A stretch of 64,000 bases of DNA, from positions 1-64,000 of the forward strand of contig JAGQQG010000024.1 of assembly GCA_020426325.1 (NCBI GenBank), in the 5' to 3' direction. Origin of the DNA: Planctomycetaceae bacterium (GTDB lineage: Bacteria > Planctomycetota > Planctomycetia > Planctomycetales > Planctomycetaceae). Both the position numbers and the translations under genes were made by a program. Below, piece after piece: positions 48,167 through 57,795 of this stretch; the stretch's first letter is position 1; each line of letters begins with the position of its first letter. The notes under the pieces were generated by a model. That model did no database searches and was not told where the DNA came from. It saw nothing but the letters and a program-made list of their open reading frames with translations.

Positions 48167-49450
48167 ATGCGTCAATTCCCTTGGAAGATATTTTGGGTGA
48201 TTCAAGCGGTCGTCCTCGCGGCGTTTGGGGCTGCGTACGCTGTCAGCACAACCCATTCACGGGACCTCGTTGAACAGGAATTATTCGGGCGCGAACCATT
48301 CAAGCCGGTGGTCATCCCAAGAACGCAGCCATTGGTTGTCGAACCGTTGTATGATCGGCCGGATCTCGTGAGTGACAAGGAACTGGCAGCTGTACTCGAC
48401 CGAGTGTTGCCCCGGTTCCATCACCGCCATACGAAGCCGAACTTCGTTGAGCACGCAATCCGTATCTGGGGAGTCGACGCAGAATTCGACCATCCGCAGG
48501 CCATGTCGGGACATGACATGGAAGGTTTCCTCACCGATCATGCGCGTTATGCTGCATCGTGGGGCACCGAAGTGGAGCCGCTTGTCGTTGATCGTCCCAA
48601 TGGGCTTGCGATCCGCTGGGGGCGCGAGACAGGCGGGTCAGTACATCATGATCACTGGCTGGCCAGCCTCACCGAAGCCGGCGTCTCCATCGACACACCG
48701 GTCTATGGTCCCGCTCGTCGCGGGATGCACATTGGAGAAGTAATCCAGGAATCCTTGCGAGATTTCCGTCTCGACGAACGTGAGACCGAATGGACCGCGA
48801 TGGCCTTCGGCCTCTGGCTCCCTCCCACCCGTGCATGGGTCGGGTCCGGCGGTCGCCAGTACTCGTTCGACCTGCTGGCACGACGTCTCATGCGTGGTCA
48901 GAAGGAACTCGGCGTGTGCAGCGGCACGCACCGAGTGTACTCCCTGATGCTGTTGATCCGACTGGACGACGAGTTCAATATCCTCTCGGCCGACACACGA
49001 GCGGAAGCGTACGCTCACTTGGAGAACGTCCGTGACCTGATCATTGCATCGCAGTGGGACGATGGTCGCTGGCCGACAAACTGGCCAGACGGAGCCGATG
49101 CATCTGCCACGCACATTGACGAGGAACTGTACAAGCAAGTGATCGCGACGGGGCATCATCTCGAATGGCTGGCCATCGCGCCTCCTGAACTGCATCCGCC
49201 GGATGAACAGATTCTGAAAGCTGCCCGCTGGGTGATCGACACGACGACCAGCCAAACGGCGAACGAGATTCTGCCTCGCTACACCTTCTACAGCCACGTC
49301 GGCAACGCCCTCGCCCTGTGGCGAAAGACGCACCCGACGCCGTTCTGGCGAGAGTGGCGAGCGTCACATCCGTACGAGGCGACGCCGGAGAACACGGTCG
49401 TCTGGGAGACGGATTCACCAGACGAGGATGATACGTCATCATCGCACTGA
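48167..49450 (+). CDS. Secreted or membrane-anchored protein with possible alpha/alpha-toroid region
   Basis: About 427 residues starting with a signal-anchor (FWVIQAVVLAAFGAAYAVS). The second half has helical repeats with QKELGVCSGTHRVYSLMLLIR and ASQWDDGRWPTNWPDG, reminiscent of squalene-cyclase/prenyltransferase-type toroid folds. It is not confidently placed in a family. GTG 48161 would overlap the upstream stop; ATG 48167 is used. The tight spacing to the upstream membrane-protein gene suggests a shared transcript and related roles. Confidence 0.6.
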   Translation: MRQFPWKIFWVIQAVVLAAFGAAYAVSTTHSRDLVEQELFGREPFKPVVIPRTQPLVVEPLYDRPDLVSDKELAAVLDRVLPRFHHRHTKPNFVEHAIRIWGVDAEFDHPQAMSGHDMEGFLTDHARYAASWGTEVEPLVVDRPNGLAIRWGRETGGSVHHDHWLASLTEAGVSIDTPVYGPARRGMHIGEVIQESLRDFRLDERETEWTAMAFGLWLPPTRAWVGSGGRQYSFDLLARRLMRGQKELGVCSGTHRVYSLMLLIRLDDEFNILSADTRAEAYAHLENVRDLIIASQWDDGRWPTNWPDGADASATHIDEELYKQVIATGHHLEWLAIAPPELHPPDEQILKAARWVIDTTTSQTANEILPRYTFYSHVGNALALWRKTHPTPFWREWRASHPYEATPENTVVWETDSPDEDDTSSSH

Positions 49451-49584
49451 CGCTGACCCGACATCGATCAACGCTTGCGAATTCGTGTGACCGGTGGACA
49501 TGTCCTGGACCTGAAGGGGACCGAACGTGAGCGTTCGCGTGTCGCTAAGCCGCAAGCGTTTTTGTGTGACCAATCGGAAAACGA

Positions 49585-50967
49585 TTATGAGTCGCCGAGT
49601 CGTGACTTCCACCGGGTCAATTGCTCCTTGACCGGTGCACGCCCGCCGGAGCCGTAACTCTTCAGCGCATCGACTACGTTCTCGGTCCCAAGGAAATCAT
49701 ACACGGACTCATCAACCGCATCACAGGCGTTACGCAGTTCGTCGAGAGACAGGTCGGCCAGACGGCACTTGCGTGACTCCGCAAGGGCGACCAGTTTGCC
49801 GACCGTCTCGTGGCCGGTCCGCATCGGGACGCCGCGCGTGATCAGGTATTCCATCAGAGTCGTCGCGTCGAGGAAGCCCTCTTCAATCCGCGAGTTGATG
49901 ACGTCCCGATTCAGAGTGACGTTCGAGACGATCGCTGGGACGAGTTCAAGACAGGCAGTCACAGTGTCCAAAGCATCGAACAGAGCCAGCTTGTCCTCCT
50001 GCAAGTCGCGGTTGTAGGCGAGCGGGAGTCCTTTCACCAATATCAGCAGCTGCGGGACCGCTGCCATCACTCGGGCACTCTTGCCCCGGATGAGCTCCAG
50101 AACATCCGGGTTCTTCTTCTGAGGCATGATCGACGAGCCGGTCGTGAAGGCGTCCGGGAGCGTGAGGAACCCGAACTCGGTCGTATTCCACAGAATCCAT
50201 TCCTCAGCCCAGGTGCTGAGGTGAGCTGCGATCAGTGACAGAGCCGACGCCGTCTCAACGAGGTAGTCACGATCACTCGACACATCGAGGCTGTTGGCAG
50301 CGACCGCTCCAAATCCGAGGGCGTTCGCTGTCTGCTCACGGTCGATGGGGAGCGATGTCCCAGCCAGGGCCGCACAACCGAGCGGAGACACATTGACACG
50401 TTTGCGTGCATCGGTCAGTCGATCGCGATCGCGCTGGAACTTTTCGCAATACGCCAGCCAGTAGTGGACGGCCATCACCGGTTGTGCCCGCTGAAGATGC
50501 GTATATCCCGGCAGGACGATGTCTGCATCCGATTCGCCGCGTCCGACAAACGCCCGCTGCACGTCGGCAAGCAACGTGTCCAGATCGTCGATCGCGTCAC
50601 GCACATACAGCCTGAGATCTGTCGACACCTGATCGTTTCTGCTGCGGGCCGTATGCAGTTTGCGTCCGACATCGCCGATTCGCTCGATCAGTCGGCTCTC
50701 GATGTGCATGTGGATGTCTTCGAGGTCCGTACGAAAAGGCATCTCGCCACGTTCGATCTCCCCTCGGATGTCCTCGAGCGTCGTACAGATGAGTTCCGCT
50801 TCCTCTTGAGTCAGCAGGTCGACGGATGCCAGCATCCGTGCATGAGCCTGTGAGCCACGCACATCGACCTCAGCCAGACGTGCATCGAAGCTGATGGATT
50901 CAGTGAAGGCTTCGACGCGGGCATCGGTCGATTGGGTGAAACGTCCACCCCAGGCTTTCGCGGACAT
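49585..50967 (-). CDS. argH: Argininosuccinate lyase
   Basis: It cleaves argininosuccinate to arginine and fumarate. The 460-residue length and sequence are normal: [10 protein letters not shown] at the start, [29 protein letters not shown] and the signature [13 protein letters not shown]. The gene is isolated from other arg genes here. Confidence 0.97.
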   Translation of the reverse strand: MSAKAWGGRFTQSTDARVEAFTESISFDARLAEVDVRGSQAHARMLASVDLLTQEEAELICTTLEDIRGEIERGEMPFRTDLEDIHMHIESRLIERIGDVGRKLHTARSRNDQVSTDLRLYVRDAIDDLDTLLADVQRAFVGRGESDADIVLPGYTHLQRAQPVMAVHYWLAYCEKFQRDRDRLTDARKRVNVSPLGCAALAGTSLPIDREQTANALGFGAVAANSLDVSSDRDYLVETASALSLIAAHLSTWAEEWILWNTTEFGFLTLPDAFTTGSSIMPQKKNPDVLELIRGKSARVMAAVPQLLILVKGLPLAYNRDLQEDKLALFDALDTVTACLELVPAIVSNVTLNRDVINSRIEEGFLDATTLMEYLITRGVPMRTGHETVGKLVALAESRKCRLADLSLDELRNACDAVDESVYDFLGTENVVDALKSYGSGGRAPVKEQLTRWKSRLGDS

Positions 50968-51191
50968 CAGCAGCAGACTCCAGTTACGGGACGCGAGAGA
51001 GAATGTTTTCGACGAACAACAAACGTGAATGGTCGGTGCAATCGGACTGTAGAACGCTTATGGCAGCCCGGTCAACGTTCGACCCCGAACTAATGGGAAA
51101 TGCGAATTGACTTTGGTCTTTCACGACTTCTAGGCTCGAAAGAGAGACTCATTTTCAAGATTTGCCCCGCCCTGTTTGAAGGCCCTCGACC

Positions 51192-51965
51192 ATGTCCAGA
51201 ACCGATTCAACACCCGTTCGACGCACGTTGCTCCGTCGTGCGTTTCTCCTGGCGTTAGTTCCCGCAGTCCTCTTGGCGGCACAGCTCGCGAAAGCTGACG
51301 TCGTACGCGTTCCCACTGAAGACGGGGGCACGTGGACGATTACCATCACACCGGCGGAGCGAATTGTCGCAGCCTTGGACGAGCCGACTGCCCCGCTTCC
51401 CGAAAGTGAAGAGTTGGCGCCGACCGCTGACCCCGGCTTTTACCCAGCACCGGCTGCACAGGCCGACTCGACGCCTCAAGGTGAAGAGTCGCTGGTCCCG
51501 ATGCCTCCGTCTCCGGCTGAATCCATCGATACACTACCTGCTCTGCCCGCTAAGACACAGAATGCCGAGACAACGACTTCCTATGAATACCCCAACCATG
51601 GTGTTGTGATCACTCCCCAAGTTCACCAGCCATCACAGGCTGATGCATATCGCCGGATCTATGAATCCATCCCTTTCAGTCGAACCGAGTACCTAGCCAA
51701 TCCGTCCTATCGACATGACACTGCCATGGAAATGTTGACGGGGATTCCAAGGCAATCCGCTGGCCAAGGGAACTATGTGCCGCAGTTGAATGAACCTACT
51801 CGCAAATCGCCGCTGTTCATGTACAACCGGTATGGCGGCATTGGACCTTACTACGGATCAGGCGGTGTGAGCTCTTATCACGGCGGATTCGGCTTTGGTT
51901 ACGGATACATCCCTCAATACGCCCCTGCGTTTCGCTACTTCCTGCCTCTGGAAGATTTGTATTGA
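51192..51965 (+). CDS. Secreted Pro- and Tyr/Gly-rich protein, unknown
   Basis: A 257-residue protein with a basic n-region (RRTLLRRAF) and hydrophobic signal core ending near KADV. The middle is rich in Pro, Glu and Ala, and the C terminus is Gly/Tyr/Phe-rich (YNRYGGIGPYYGSGG, FGFGYGYIPQYAP). No family is recognised. A terminator-like hairpin follows at 52001-52029. Confidence 0.7.
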   Translation: MSRTDSTPVRRTLLRRAFLLALVPAVLLAAQLAKADVVRVPTEDGGTWTITITPAERIVAALDEPTAPLPESEELAPTADPGFYPAPAAQADSTPQGEESLVPMPPSPAESIDTLPALPAKTQNAETTTSYEYPNHGVVITPQVHQPSQADAYRRIYESIPFSRTEYLANPSYRHDTAMEMLTGIPRQSAGQGNYVPQLNEPTRKSPLFMYNRYGGIGPYYGSGGVSSYHGGFGFGYGYIPQYAPAFRYFLPLEDLY

Positions 51966-52000
51966 GAACCAAATCTAGGCATGCGGGTCAATGCACGCGG

Positions 52001-52034
52001 AGCCCGGCTTCTTCTCGCGAAGCCGGGCTTTCTC
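52001..52034. terminator. Intrinsic terminator between two convergent genes
   Basis: AGCCCGGCTT (52001-52010) pairs with AAGCCGGGCT (52020-52029) around a 9-nt loop, and TTTCTC follows. The stem is a perfect 10 bp, so it can serve both strands for the secreted protein gene and the PQQ-propeller gene. Confidence 0.6.
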
Positions 52035-52050
52035 ATGCGCAGAGTGAGTT

Positions 52051-53385
52051 TCACTTCCGGATCGCGTACAGCGCATCGTATGTTCGCATGTACAAAGTCC
52101 CGTTAGAGATCACGGGCGTTGCTGTCGTCATCTCGCCGAGATCGTTTTCTGCGACGATCTCAAGTTTCGGCCCCGTCTTCAGCACCGTTGTGTGTCCATC
52201 GTTGGCCGTGCTGTAGATATGGCCGTCGCAGTAAATGGGTGACGAGCGATGCTGCTGACGATGCGTGTTCTCGTAATACAGTTCATCGCCAGTTTCCAGA
52301 TCCACGCAGAAAATCTGCCCACTCTTGCGGACGAAATACACGAGCCCATCGACGATCAGCGGACAGCAGACATCAGGCGTCTTGTCGTTGATCCAGCGAA
52401 TATGTTCGGAGGGTGTGTCAATCCGCCCTTTGAGCGTGTCGTCCACTTTCACTGCCACCGACGGGCCGCGTTTCGCCGTCGTGATCACGATCGTCCCCGC
52501 GATCGCAGTGGGTGATGACACAAACCGGAATGTCTGATCGAACTCACCCGGGTTGAACGGGGACCGTCCGTTCAGGCCACCAATCCTCCAGACTTCGCTT
52601 CCATCTGACAGATCATGGCCAATCGTACTGTCCGCACCGTGAGTGACGAGAAACGTCAGGCCATCATAGTCGTACATGATGGGGGACGCGTAGGAGTGTT
52701 TGGTCTCACCCATTTCCAGAGACTTGGCTCCCGGTTCCGGGCTGCGATCGATGGCCCAGACATCTTCACCAGTCGACTTGTTCAGTTTGACGACCTTCTG
52801 CACAAGGTATTCCCCCCCCCACTTGCCGTGGAGCAGCTGCAGGTAGAGGTGGTCGCCATGCAGCACCGGAGTCGACGACATCCCGAACTGAATGTCAAAC
52901 TCTCCGTAACGGTCCTGGACATTGAACTTCCAGATTTCGTTTCCGTCAAAGTCGTAGCAGCCCAGGATGCCCGTTCCGAAGAAAGTCCAGACATGCTCTC
53001 CATCCGTGACTGGTGTCGGTGACGCAGAGTTGCCCTCTGTAGCACGGGCGTTCTTGTTGCCGGCCCCCACTTTCTTTTGCCAGAGTTCCTTGCCGTCGGT
53101 CGAGAGGCAGATCAGAACCAGATCGGCTCCTTCGTCGACTCCCACCGCTGACGTGAGGAAGATGCGATCCTCCCACACGATGGGCGTGGCTCCCGCAGGG
53201 CCAGGAAGCGGCACCCGCCATGCCAAGTTCTTGTCCTGGCTCCATTCGGTCGCGATGCCTGTTTCACTGGACAGACCGTTGCCGCTGGGACCTCTCCACT
53301 GCGGCCAATTCTCTGCATGGATTGAGGAAATTGAGAAAATGGCGAGCAGAAGCGTCAGGCAGGCAGCAACAAGATGGAGTCGCAT
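52051..53385 (-). CDS. Secreted PQQ-like beta-propeller protein
   Basis: About 444 residues with a signal peptide (LVAACLTLLLAIFSISSIHA) and then NWPQWRGPSGNGLSSETG, the start typical of planctomycete PQQ-propeller proteins. Repeated blade motifs with Trp and Gly (DLVLICLSTDGKELWQKKV, GCYDFDGNEIWKFNV, YLVTHGADSTIGHDLSDGSEVWR) mark a beta-propeller. ATG 53385 is selected over the upstream in-frame start at 53502, since the signal peptide begins there. The ligand or enzymatic activity is unknown. Confidence 0.85.
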   Translation of the reverse strand: MRLHLVAACLTLLLAIFSISSIHAENWPQWRGPSGNGLSSETGIATEWSQDKNLAWRVPLPGPAGATPIVWEDRIFLTSAVGVDEGADLVLICLSTDGKELWQKKVGAGNKNARATEGNSASPTPVTDGEHVWTFFGTGILGCYDFDGNEIWKFNVQDRYGEFDIQFGMSSTPVLHGDHLYLQLLHGKWGGEYLVQKVVKLNKSTGEDVWAIDRSPEPGAKSLEMGETKHSYASPIMYDYDGLTFLVTHGADSTIGHDLSDGSEVWRIGGLNGRSPFNPGEFDQTFRFVSSPTAIAGTIVITTAKRGPSVAVKVDDTLKGRIDTPSEHIRWINDKTPDVCCPLIVDGLVYFVRKSGQIFCVDLETGDELYYENTHRQQHRSSPIYCDGHIYSTANDGHTTVLKTGPKLEIVAENDLGEMTTATPVISNGTLYMRTYDALYAIRK

Positions 53386-53571
53386 GGGTGGGAATTCTCC
53401 GGGTGGGCGATGTCTCAGGGACTGGTTAGTTTCGCACCTTGCAGACGGGTCGTCAACAAACGACGATCGATAATACTCATGCAGGGAAATCGACAAGTTC
53501 ATCGATCAACAGACAACAGCGAACCAACTTTTTAACGACCGTTTGCAGAACGGTCATTGGAGACATGACCC

Positions 53572-54984
53572 GTGAAAATGTTCATCGCCGGACAATGGAC
53601 CGATGCAACCGAGTCAATTGACGTTGTCAATCCCTACGACCAGTCGGTGATTGAGACGGTCCCCAAAGGGACCGAGGGTGACGTCGATCGAGCATTGGCA
53701 ACACTCATTGAGGGCGCGAAGGCCATGCGGGCTCTGTCTGCGTTTGAGCGGAGTCAGATCCTCGAACGAGTCGCGCGTTTAATCTTCGATCGGAGTGAGG
53801 ACTTCGCCCGCACGATTTCGCAGGAGGAGGGCAAAGTGCTTGCAGAGTCCCGCATCGAAACGAAGCGGGCTGCCGAGGTCATCGCGATTTCCGCGGAAGA
53901 GGCAAGACGCCTCACCGGTGAAATGATCCCGCTCGATGGCAGCGAGAACGGTCAGGGCAAACTCGGATTCACGCTCCGGGTCCCGTGCGGTGTCGTCGCA
54001 GCGATCACGCCTTTCAACTTTCCGCTGAATCTCGTGACACACAAAGTCGGTCCCGCGATCGCTGGCGGAAACAGCGTGATCATCAAGCCGGCCTCAGATA
54101 CTCCGCTGTCAGCTCTCAAGCTGACGGAAGTCTTCCTCGAAGCCGGACTGCCCGAGTCGGCCATTGCGTGCATCACCGGCTCGGGCAGCACGCTGGGCAA
54201 AGCCATCTGCAGCGATGACCGTGTCCGCAAGATTAGCTTCACCGGTAGCTACGAGGTGGGCGACGCCATCTGCAAATCAGCAGGCATGAAGAAAGTCACG
54301 ATGGAACTCGGCAGCAACAGTCCGGTGATCATCATGGATGATGCGGACCTCGACAAAGCAGCTGATGCGATCTCGAAAGCAGGATACGCGAACGCCGGAC
54401 AAGTCTGCATCTCAGCTCAACGCATTCTCACCGACCGCAAGGTGGGGGCCGACTTCATTGACGCTCTCAAACCAAAGGTCGAGGCAATCACACTCGGCGA
54501 TCCCTTGAACGAATCAACAACCGTCGGCCCCATGGTGCGAGAGGACGATGCCGTTCGAGTCGCCGAGTGGATCGACGAAGCGGTGAGCGGCGGTGCACAA
54601 CTCGTCACTGGCGGCACTCGCGAAGGAACCCGCTATCAACCAACGATCCTCGATGATGTCGACCCCAACATGCGAGTCAGCAAAGACGAACTGTTCGGTC
54701 CAGCGGTCGCCATCACGCGATTCGACAACATCGACGAAGCAATCGCGATGGCCAACAACACGGCCTTTGGTCTCGCAGCCGGCATCTTCACACAGGACAT
54801 CGATCGGGCGATGAAGTTCGCCCAGCAGGTCGACGCGGGCAACCTCAACATCAACTGGGCCTCCCAATGGCGAGCCGACGCGATGCCCTACGGCGGCCTC
54901 AAACACAGCGGCACGGGCAAAGAAGGACCAAAGTACGCAATTCGCGAAATGACCGAAGAGAAGACGGTCGTCGTGCACCTGTGA
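53572..54984 (+). CDS. Aldehyde dehydrogenase (NAD(P)-dependent)
   Basis: A 470-residue ALDH oxidising an aldehyde to the acid. Seen are VAAITPFNFPLNLVTHKVGPA, the NAD-binding FTGSYEVGDAI, the catalytic Glu in MELGSNSP (near residue 245) and nucleophile Cys in NAGQVCISAQR (near 279), and the C-terminal PYGGLKHSGTGKEGP. GTG 53572 with GGAGA upstream is used; ATG 53578 is two codons further. Substrate class is not clear, although short aldehydes (lactaldehyde, glycolaldehyde) are common for this type. Confidence 0.92.
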   Translation: MKMFIAGQWTDATESIDVVNPYDQSVIETVPKGTEGDVDRALATLIEGAKAMRALSAFERSQILERVARLIFDRSEDFARTISQEEGKVLAESRIETKRAAEVIAISAEEARRLTGEMIPLDGSENGQGKLGFTLRVPCGVVAAITPFNFPLNLVTHKVGPAIAGGNSVIIKPASDTPLSALKLTEVFLEAGLPESAIACITGSGSTLGKAICSDDRVRKISFTGSYEVGDAICKSAGMKKVTMELGSNSPVIIMDDADLDKAADAISKAGYANAGQVCISAQRILTDRKVGADFIDALKPKVEAITLGDPLNESTTVGPMVREDDAVRVAEWIDEAVSGGAQLVTGGTREGTRYQPTILDDVDPNMRVSKDELFGPAVAITRFDNIDEAIAMANNTAFGLAAGIFTQDIDRAMKFAQQVDAGNLNINWASQWRADAMPYGGLKHSGTGKEGPKYAIREMTEEKTVVVHL

Positions 54985-55061
54985 TGACAAGCAAACCGCA
55001 TATGACCTGCCCCCAAGGGTGGTACCAGCTTTCAAGTGAGTGTTGGGGTTGTCAAGAGCTC

Positions 55062-55108
55062 AGCCGCACAAGGCCGCTGGAGCGTAGCGGAAGCGGATTT
55101 GTGCGGCT
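55062..55108. repeat. Nested extragenic palindrome
   Basis: The outer arms AGCCGCACAA (55062-55071) and TTGTGCGGCT (55099-55108) are exactly complementary; the inner CCGCT (55074-55078) and AGCGG (55086-55090) pair as well. The motif GGAGCGTAGCGGAAGCGG is familiar from planctomycete extragenic repeats. Confidence 0.55.
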
Positions 55109-55324
55109 GGCGAGTCTCCGGGGCTGGGGGTTGGTACCCCAGTGAGCTATGAGGACGAATGGTGTTGTAATCCACACGCCATCACTCGATGAGGCTTCCA
55201 GCAGCGCCTCCGAAGATCTCGGTATGTGATAGCGGATTCACGGTGCGCTGTGCTGGACATCGTGAGCCCAACGTGCGGCGATTGGTGCCACGGCAGACCT
55301 AAAAAAGGTTCAACGAATGAAAAC

Positions 55325-55352
55325 GGGCGACACGCCGCAAAGCATGTCGCCC
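55325..55352 (-). terminator. Terminator-like hairpin after tRNA-Leu
   Basis: On the minus strand GGGCGACA and TGTCGCCC form an 8-bp stem with a 12-nt loop, followed by GTTTTC. It lies 14 nt downstream of the tRNA-Leu 3' end. Confidence 0.6.
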
Positions 55353-55365
55353 ATTATACATAGAA

Positions 55366-55451
<86 letters not shown>

Positions 55452-55832
55452 AACATTATGTTGCTGCTGTTTTTTAGGCAAATCCTGATGGCCTGAAAAG
55501 TGAAAGAGCCAAGCTTTGAGGTGGATTGAAACATTCTGCTGCAGTTCTGCAGGATGTGTTTCCTCTCACAGTGCTTCGAACGATTCCGATTTCAGGTTGA
55601 TCTGACGTTATACCAATTTCAGGCTGAAATGCCATGCAACAACGATTTGTTTTGAGGGTGAGAAACTGAGTTAGGCAGGTAGTTTTCCATCTTGGGAAAC
55701 GTGACATTCAGATGAAGCCACGAAGCCTTGAACCGCGGCATCAATCTCTGCTGCGCCCAGGCAGGCAAAGTTGCCTGACGGTCACCAGAGGGCTGAAGGG
55801 TTCCAGTATGACATCACCGCAGGGGAAGAGAT
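55452..55832. other. Intergenic gap upstream of tRNA-Leu
   Basis: The 381 bases show no recognised gene. A minus-strand open frame here has no ribosome-binding site and no known domain. The leucine tRNA promoter should lie close to 55452-55510, but no convincing -35/-10 pair is seen. Confidence 0.35.
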
Positions 55833-56504
55833 TCATCTCCGCTGCGCTTCGCTGGTCAGTTCGAGTGTGCACCACAGGCTGGGGTCGGAAACGATGGGGA
55901 ACTCCTCGCCGATGCTGAGACATTGCAAACCTCGTTCTGAGTCGTTGAGGAGGTACATGAATCCGAGTTTTGGCTGCTCGACCGGGTCATATCCGAAGAG
56001 TGCTTCTGCTGGCAGCCAAGCCTCCAGACGATAACCATCGTCTCTCACGTCGGACTGAATGGGCAACAGGTCCGAATCGACCTCGGGGGGATCGTCACTC
56101 GCCCGTGCGACGGGCCAGTTGGTGGCGACGGGTTGCATGCCGTCTTCACCTCCACCAACCGGAAGAAATTCAAACTGGTGACAGAACCGACTGGCGCGGT
56201 GCACCGTCTGAGTGCAGCGTGTGTCGATCCACACGCGGATCCCGTCGGACATCCCCAGCTTTTCCGGGTCTCCGACCGGGGAATGAGTCTTGCCGTCGAC
56301 ACTGACGCTGATGCCGAACCCTCGGTCGTTCCAGGCAATCTGAACCCGGCCATAATCCTCTCGTCGGGCCAGTTCAGAGAGACTGGGGAGCGTGCATTCT
56401 GTCGGCAAATTGAGCAGTCGTTTGCCGCGTCGAGGGAGATCCTTAATCTCCAGCACGGGAAACGTGTACCGGAACAGGAACTCCGGGGGGATCAGGGTCG
56501 TCAT
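55833..56504 (-). CDS. CBM9-like beta-sandwich protein
   Basis: A 223-residue protein with no signal peptide. Its WNDRGFGISVSVDGKTH, SDGIRVWIDTRCTQTVHRASRFCHQFEF and GYRLEAWLPAEALFGYDP segments match the carbohydrate-binding family 9-like (DOMON-like) fold found in planctomycetes, though without the usual catalytic partner. The gene overlaps the end of the LolA-like gene by 4 nt (ATGA at 56501-56504), so the pair is coexpressed. Its function is unknown. Confidence 0.55.
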   Translation of the reverse strand: MTTLIPPEFLFRYTFPVLEIKDLPRRGKRLLNLPTECTLPSLSELARREDYGRVQIAWNDRGFGISVSVDGKTHSPVGDPEKLGMSDGIRVWIDTRCTQTVHRASRFCHQFEFLPVGGGEDGMQPVATNWPVARASDDPPEVDSDLLPIQSDVRDDGYRLEAWLPAEALFGYDPVEQPKLGFMYLLNDSERGLQCLSIGEEFPIVSDPSLWCTLELTSEAQRR

Positions 56505-57469
56505 GGAGCAGCGCCTGAGGGCTCGGATTCGACCGCTTGAGTCGCCTTCTCAATCAGATCCAGAAGTTCCTTCGTACGATCGCGAGTCTCAATCTCTCCC
56601 GGCGGACGGTATCTGAAGTCTTCCTCGCTGACTGGACCATCAAGCACGATGTCGGAGAACTCCAGGGCGAGCATGGCTCTGTACTTTCTCGCTCCCGGTT
56701 CAGCAACATTTCCGGTCACTTGTTTCAGGTACAGGATCCGCGCGGGGAAGAGTGTCTCCTGATCAATGTAGAGTCGGACATGGTCGGGGACATAGTCGGG
56801 GAGTGGCCTGCCTCCGGAGCCACCAAATCGAGCGAGGTAATCATCATTCCAGCGTCCTTGGATCACGAAAAAGGAATGTCCTTCGATTTCATCGGTTGTC
56901 ATGGCATCGAAGATCATGGCCTGCTCTAACGCGGCGAGCAGTGCGGGCACTCCTCCCATTCCAAGACCCGCGATCAGCTTTGCTCGCGGATCGTTTCCAC
57001 TTTGTGCTACAGCTTGCAAGACATCATCGATGACCGTTCGCGAAACCTGAACCGTCGGCTCCTTTCCACCTGCAGTCTCGAGCGTCTGTTCGGACCACAA
57101 CAGCGTCCCGTCGCAGATCTCTCGAAGCTTACCCTTGGTTTTGCCGACTTCGACATCGAACTCAAGACGCAGTTTGGGAAAAGTTCCGGCAACATACGTC
57201 CCTGATGCCCTGAACTTTCGATCTCCCATCGAAACGGTCTCGTGAAGCGTGGCTCGGACGGATTTCCGCTCAAAGAGCAGGTCTCGCGACCTCTGCAGGA
57301 GGTTGACGGCTTCTTCGGAAGCCAGAGAATCGGTCGTGGAAGCCGATGCCTCCTCCTGCGATGTCGCTGCATCATCAGCGATGAGCGAGCTTTGCTGCTG
57401 AAGGAATGCAACCGAACCAGCGATCACGGCCGCCAGAACAGCGGCTGTCAAAATAGGCATTCTTTTCAT
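56501..57469 (-). CDS. Secreted LolA-like (DUF1571-type) lipoprotein-sorting-fold protein
   Basis: A 322-residue protein. A short signal-like N terminus (MKRMPILTAAVLAAVIAGSV) is followed by a linker and a beta-rich domain (SVRATLHETVSMGDRKFRASG, LRLEFDVEVGKTKGKLREICDG, YLARFGGSGGRPLPDYVPDHVRLYIDQETLFPARI) with the alternating pattern of half-barrel folds related to LolA/LolB. DUF1571 is a plausible label. The gene overlaps the CBM9-like gene. Confidence 0.6.
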   Translation of the reverse strand: MKRMPILTAAVLAAVIAGSVAFLQQQSSLIADDAATSQEEASASTTDSLASEEAVNLLQRSRDLLFERKSVRATLHETVSMGDRKFRASGTYVAGTFPKLRLEFDVEVGKTKGKLREICDGTLLWSEQTLETAGGKEPTVQVSRTVIDDVLQAVAQSGNDPRAKLIAGLGMGGVPALLAALEQAMIFDAMTTDEIEGHSFFVIQGRWNDDYLARFGGSGGRPLPDYVPDHVRLYIDQETLFPARILYLKQVTGNVAEPGARKYRAMLALEFSDIVLDGPVSEEDFRYRPPGEIETRDRTKELLDLIEKATQAVESEPSGAAP

Positions 57470-57795
57470 ATTGATCCGAAAATGACGGATTTACCAAAGA
57501 ATCAGGGTTCCGCAGGCCGAAATCAGAACTATCTGCGAGTCTGTTGAGTTGTCCAACACAGGCAGATGACGTGCTTCGTCGGACCTTCCGGTGGCTTGTC
57601 AGTGATGTCGGCATCATAGCGATCAAGTGACCGCCGGGTCGACTGCAACCACAAACAGCCGTCACTTTATCAGCACAGTTTACCACGACCAACTTGGGAA
57701 TTGACTGCCATCGTCCCGTTGCACGCAACGAACCACCAGTCAAGACGACGATCAGGTCAGCCCGCAAGGGCACCAGGAACCGTAAAGGGATTGCA
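57470..57795. other. Divergent intergenic region
   Basis: No gene is seen in the 326 bases between the LolA-like gene (minus) and the lipoprotein gene (plus). Both promoters should lie here; no strong box pairs were spotted. Confidence 0.3.

Larger units (their letters stand above)
54985..55365. other. Intergenic region with nested palindrome
   Basis: No gene is recognised. It contains the nested inverted repeat at 55062-55108 and the terminator-like hairpin of the leucine tRNA at 55325-55352. Confidence 0.45.

Noticed and set aside
55474..55707. Minus-strand frame with a repeated QPEIGI motif
   Set aside because: The repeat stems from two similar short DNA stretches; there is no ribosome-binding site and the frame overlaps the probable tRNA promoter region.
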